Source: Acidobacteriota bacterium
Lineage (GTDB): Bacteria; Acidobacteriota; UBA6911; RPQK01; JADFOI01
Length of the DNA stretch: 5,911 nucleotides
Assembly: GCA_029942065.1 (NCBI GenBank)
Contig: JAPYTY010000141.1
Coordinates: 1-5,911, forward strand
Reading direction: 5' to 3'
Positions 5,466 through 5,911 of this stretch are shown here, piece by piece. Every line of letters starts with the position of its first letter. Position 1 is the stretch's first letter. The notes beneath the pieces are model-generated. The model searched no databases. It was not told the origin of the DNA and saw only the letters and a program-made list of their open reading frames with translations. The position numbers and the translations under genes are program-made.

Positions 5466-5911
5466 ATGAAAAAGCGAGTCTTCAGTGGCATGCGGCCGAC
5501 CAACCGGCTCCACCTCGGCAATTATTTTGGCGCGCTGGTGAATTGGGTCCGGATGCAGGAGGAATATGACTGTATCTTTGGCATCGTCGACTATCACGCT
5601 CTGACCTCGGAATATGAGGACGTGGGGAAGGTCAACGAAAACGTCCTGGAAGTCGCCATGGACTGGCTGGTCAGCGGAATTGATCCCGAACGATCCATTA
5701 TCATGGTTCAGTCGCTGGTCCCGGAACATGCAGAACTGCATCTGCTCCTGTCGATGATTGTTCCCATCCCCTGGCTGGAGCGTGTTCCCACTTACAAGGA
5801 ACAGATTCTGCAACTGCAGGAAAAAGACCTTTCCACCTATGGATTTCTGGGATATCCGCTGCTTCAAGCGGCGGATATTTTGATTTATAAAGCGAATACG
5901 GTACCAACCGG
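5466..5911 (+). CDS. trpS: Tryptophanyl-tRNA synthetase, N-terminal part (cut by window end)
   Basis: This cytoplasmic class I synthetase charges tRNA(Trp) with tryptophan. The ATG at 5466 opens a frame of 148 complete codons that continues past the window, compared with about 330 residues for the family. The start region FSGMRPTNRLHLGNYFGAL (6-24) carries the HIGH-type ATP-binding signature as HLGN (16-19). IFGIVDYHALT (37-47) and GFLGYPLLQAADILIYK (126-142), followed by VPTG, belong to the tryptophan and dimer-interface region. WLERVPTYKEQ (103-113) is also typical. The residue after PT is Asn13, where many relatives have Gly. The KMSKS loop and the C-terminal anticodon-binding part lie outside the window. 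No clear Shine-Dalgarno sequence precedes the start, so coupling to the protease gene 4 nt upstream is likely. Confidence 0.96.
   Translation, partial: MKKRVFSGMRPTNRLHLGNYFGALVNWVRMQEEYDCIFGIVDYHALTSEYEDVGKVNENVLEVAMDWLVSGIDPERSIIMVQSLVPEHAELHLLLSMIVPIPWLERVPTYKEQILQLQEKDLSTYGFLGYPLLQAADILIYKANTVPT

Noticed and set aside
5373..5867. A 164-codon minus-strand open frame opposite the M50 end and trpS
   Set aside because: It is fully antisense to two clearly recognised genes and shows no family motifs.

Overview
This window is a stretch of ordinary chromosomal housekeeping DNA from a Gram-negative bacterium. It holds the 3' end of a gene for a TonB-type protein, a 330-bp repeat-rich gap, a four-gene tetrapyrrole operon on the minus strand, and, divergent from it, an M50 membrane protease gene followed by trpS. 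The C5-pathway genes (hemA for glutamyl-tRNA reductase), the HemX/CcsA-like gene ahead of hemA, a HemD with no fused methyltransferase domain, a TonB C-terminal domain and an M50-trpS pair fit Acidobacteriota or deltaproteobacterial (Desulfobacterota-type) lineages best. I lean slightly to Acidobacteriota from the style of the TrpRS and TonB-like sequences. This is an inference from family resemblance, not a search result.

Layout: positions 1-476 (+) encode a 5'-truncated protein ending in a TonB C-terminal-like domain. Positions 477-805 lie between converging genes and contain no convincing gene, but they are packed with small repeats and palindromes: a CACAAAGGCACAAAGACAC-type repeat with a hairpin, a 45-bp-spaced direct repeat, a 74-bp palindromic element with 10-bp perfect terminal inverted repeats, and a further stem-loop. 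Positions 806-4622 (-) form the operon hemX/ccsA-like > hemA > hemC > hemD. The last three genes overlap by 4 nt (ATGA), and the membrane protein gene is 9 nt upstream of hemA. Positions 4623-4807 are a divergent promoter region with dyad symmetries. Positions 4808-5461 (+) encode a site-2-protease-family metalloprotease and 5466-5911 (+) the start of tryptophanyl-tRNA synthetase, which runs off the window.

How the genes work together: HemA reduces glutamyl-tRNA to glutamate-1-semialdehyde, HemC polymerises four porphobilinogens into hydroxymethylbilane, and HemD closes the ring to uroporphyrinogen III. HemL and HemB, which act between HemA and HemC, are not in the window. The membrane protein ahead of hemA resembles both CcsA (cytochrome c haem handling) and Bacillus HemX (which affects HemA levels). 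Its tryptophan-rich segment is degraded, which favours a HemX-like role.

The most interesting signals are small. Both divergent promoters have an extended -10 element only 7-9 nt from a GTG start that cannot be extended upstream, so both transcripts may be leaderless or nearly so. The membrane protein shows a decayed WWD motif. The convergent gap looks like a graveyard of palindromic repeats. I see no CRISPR array, prophage, transposase, tRNA, riboswitch or obviously new multi-gene system.
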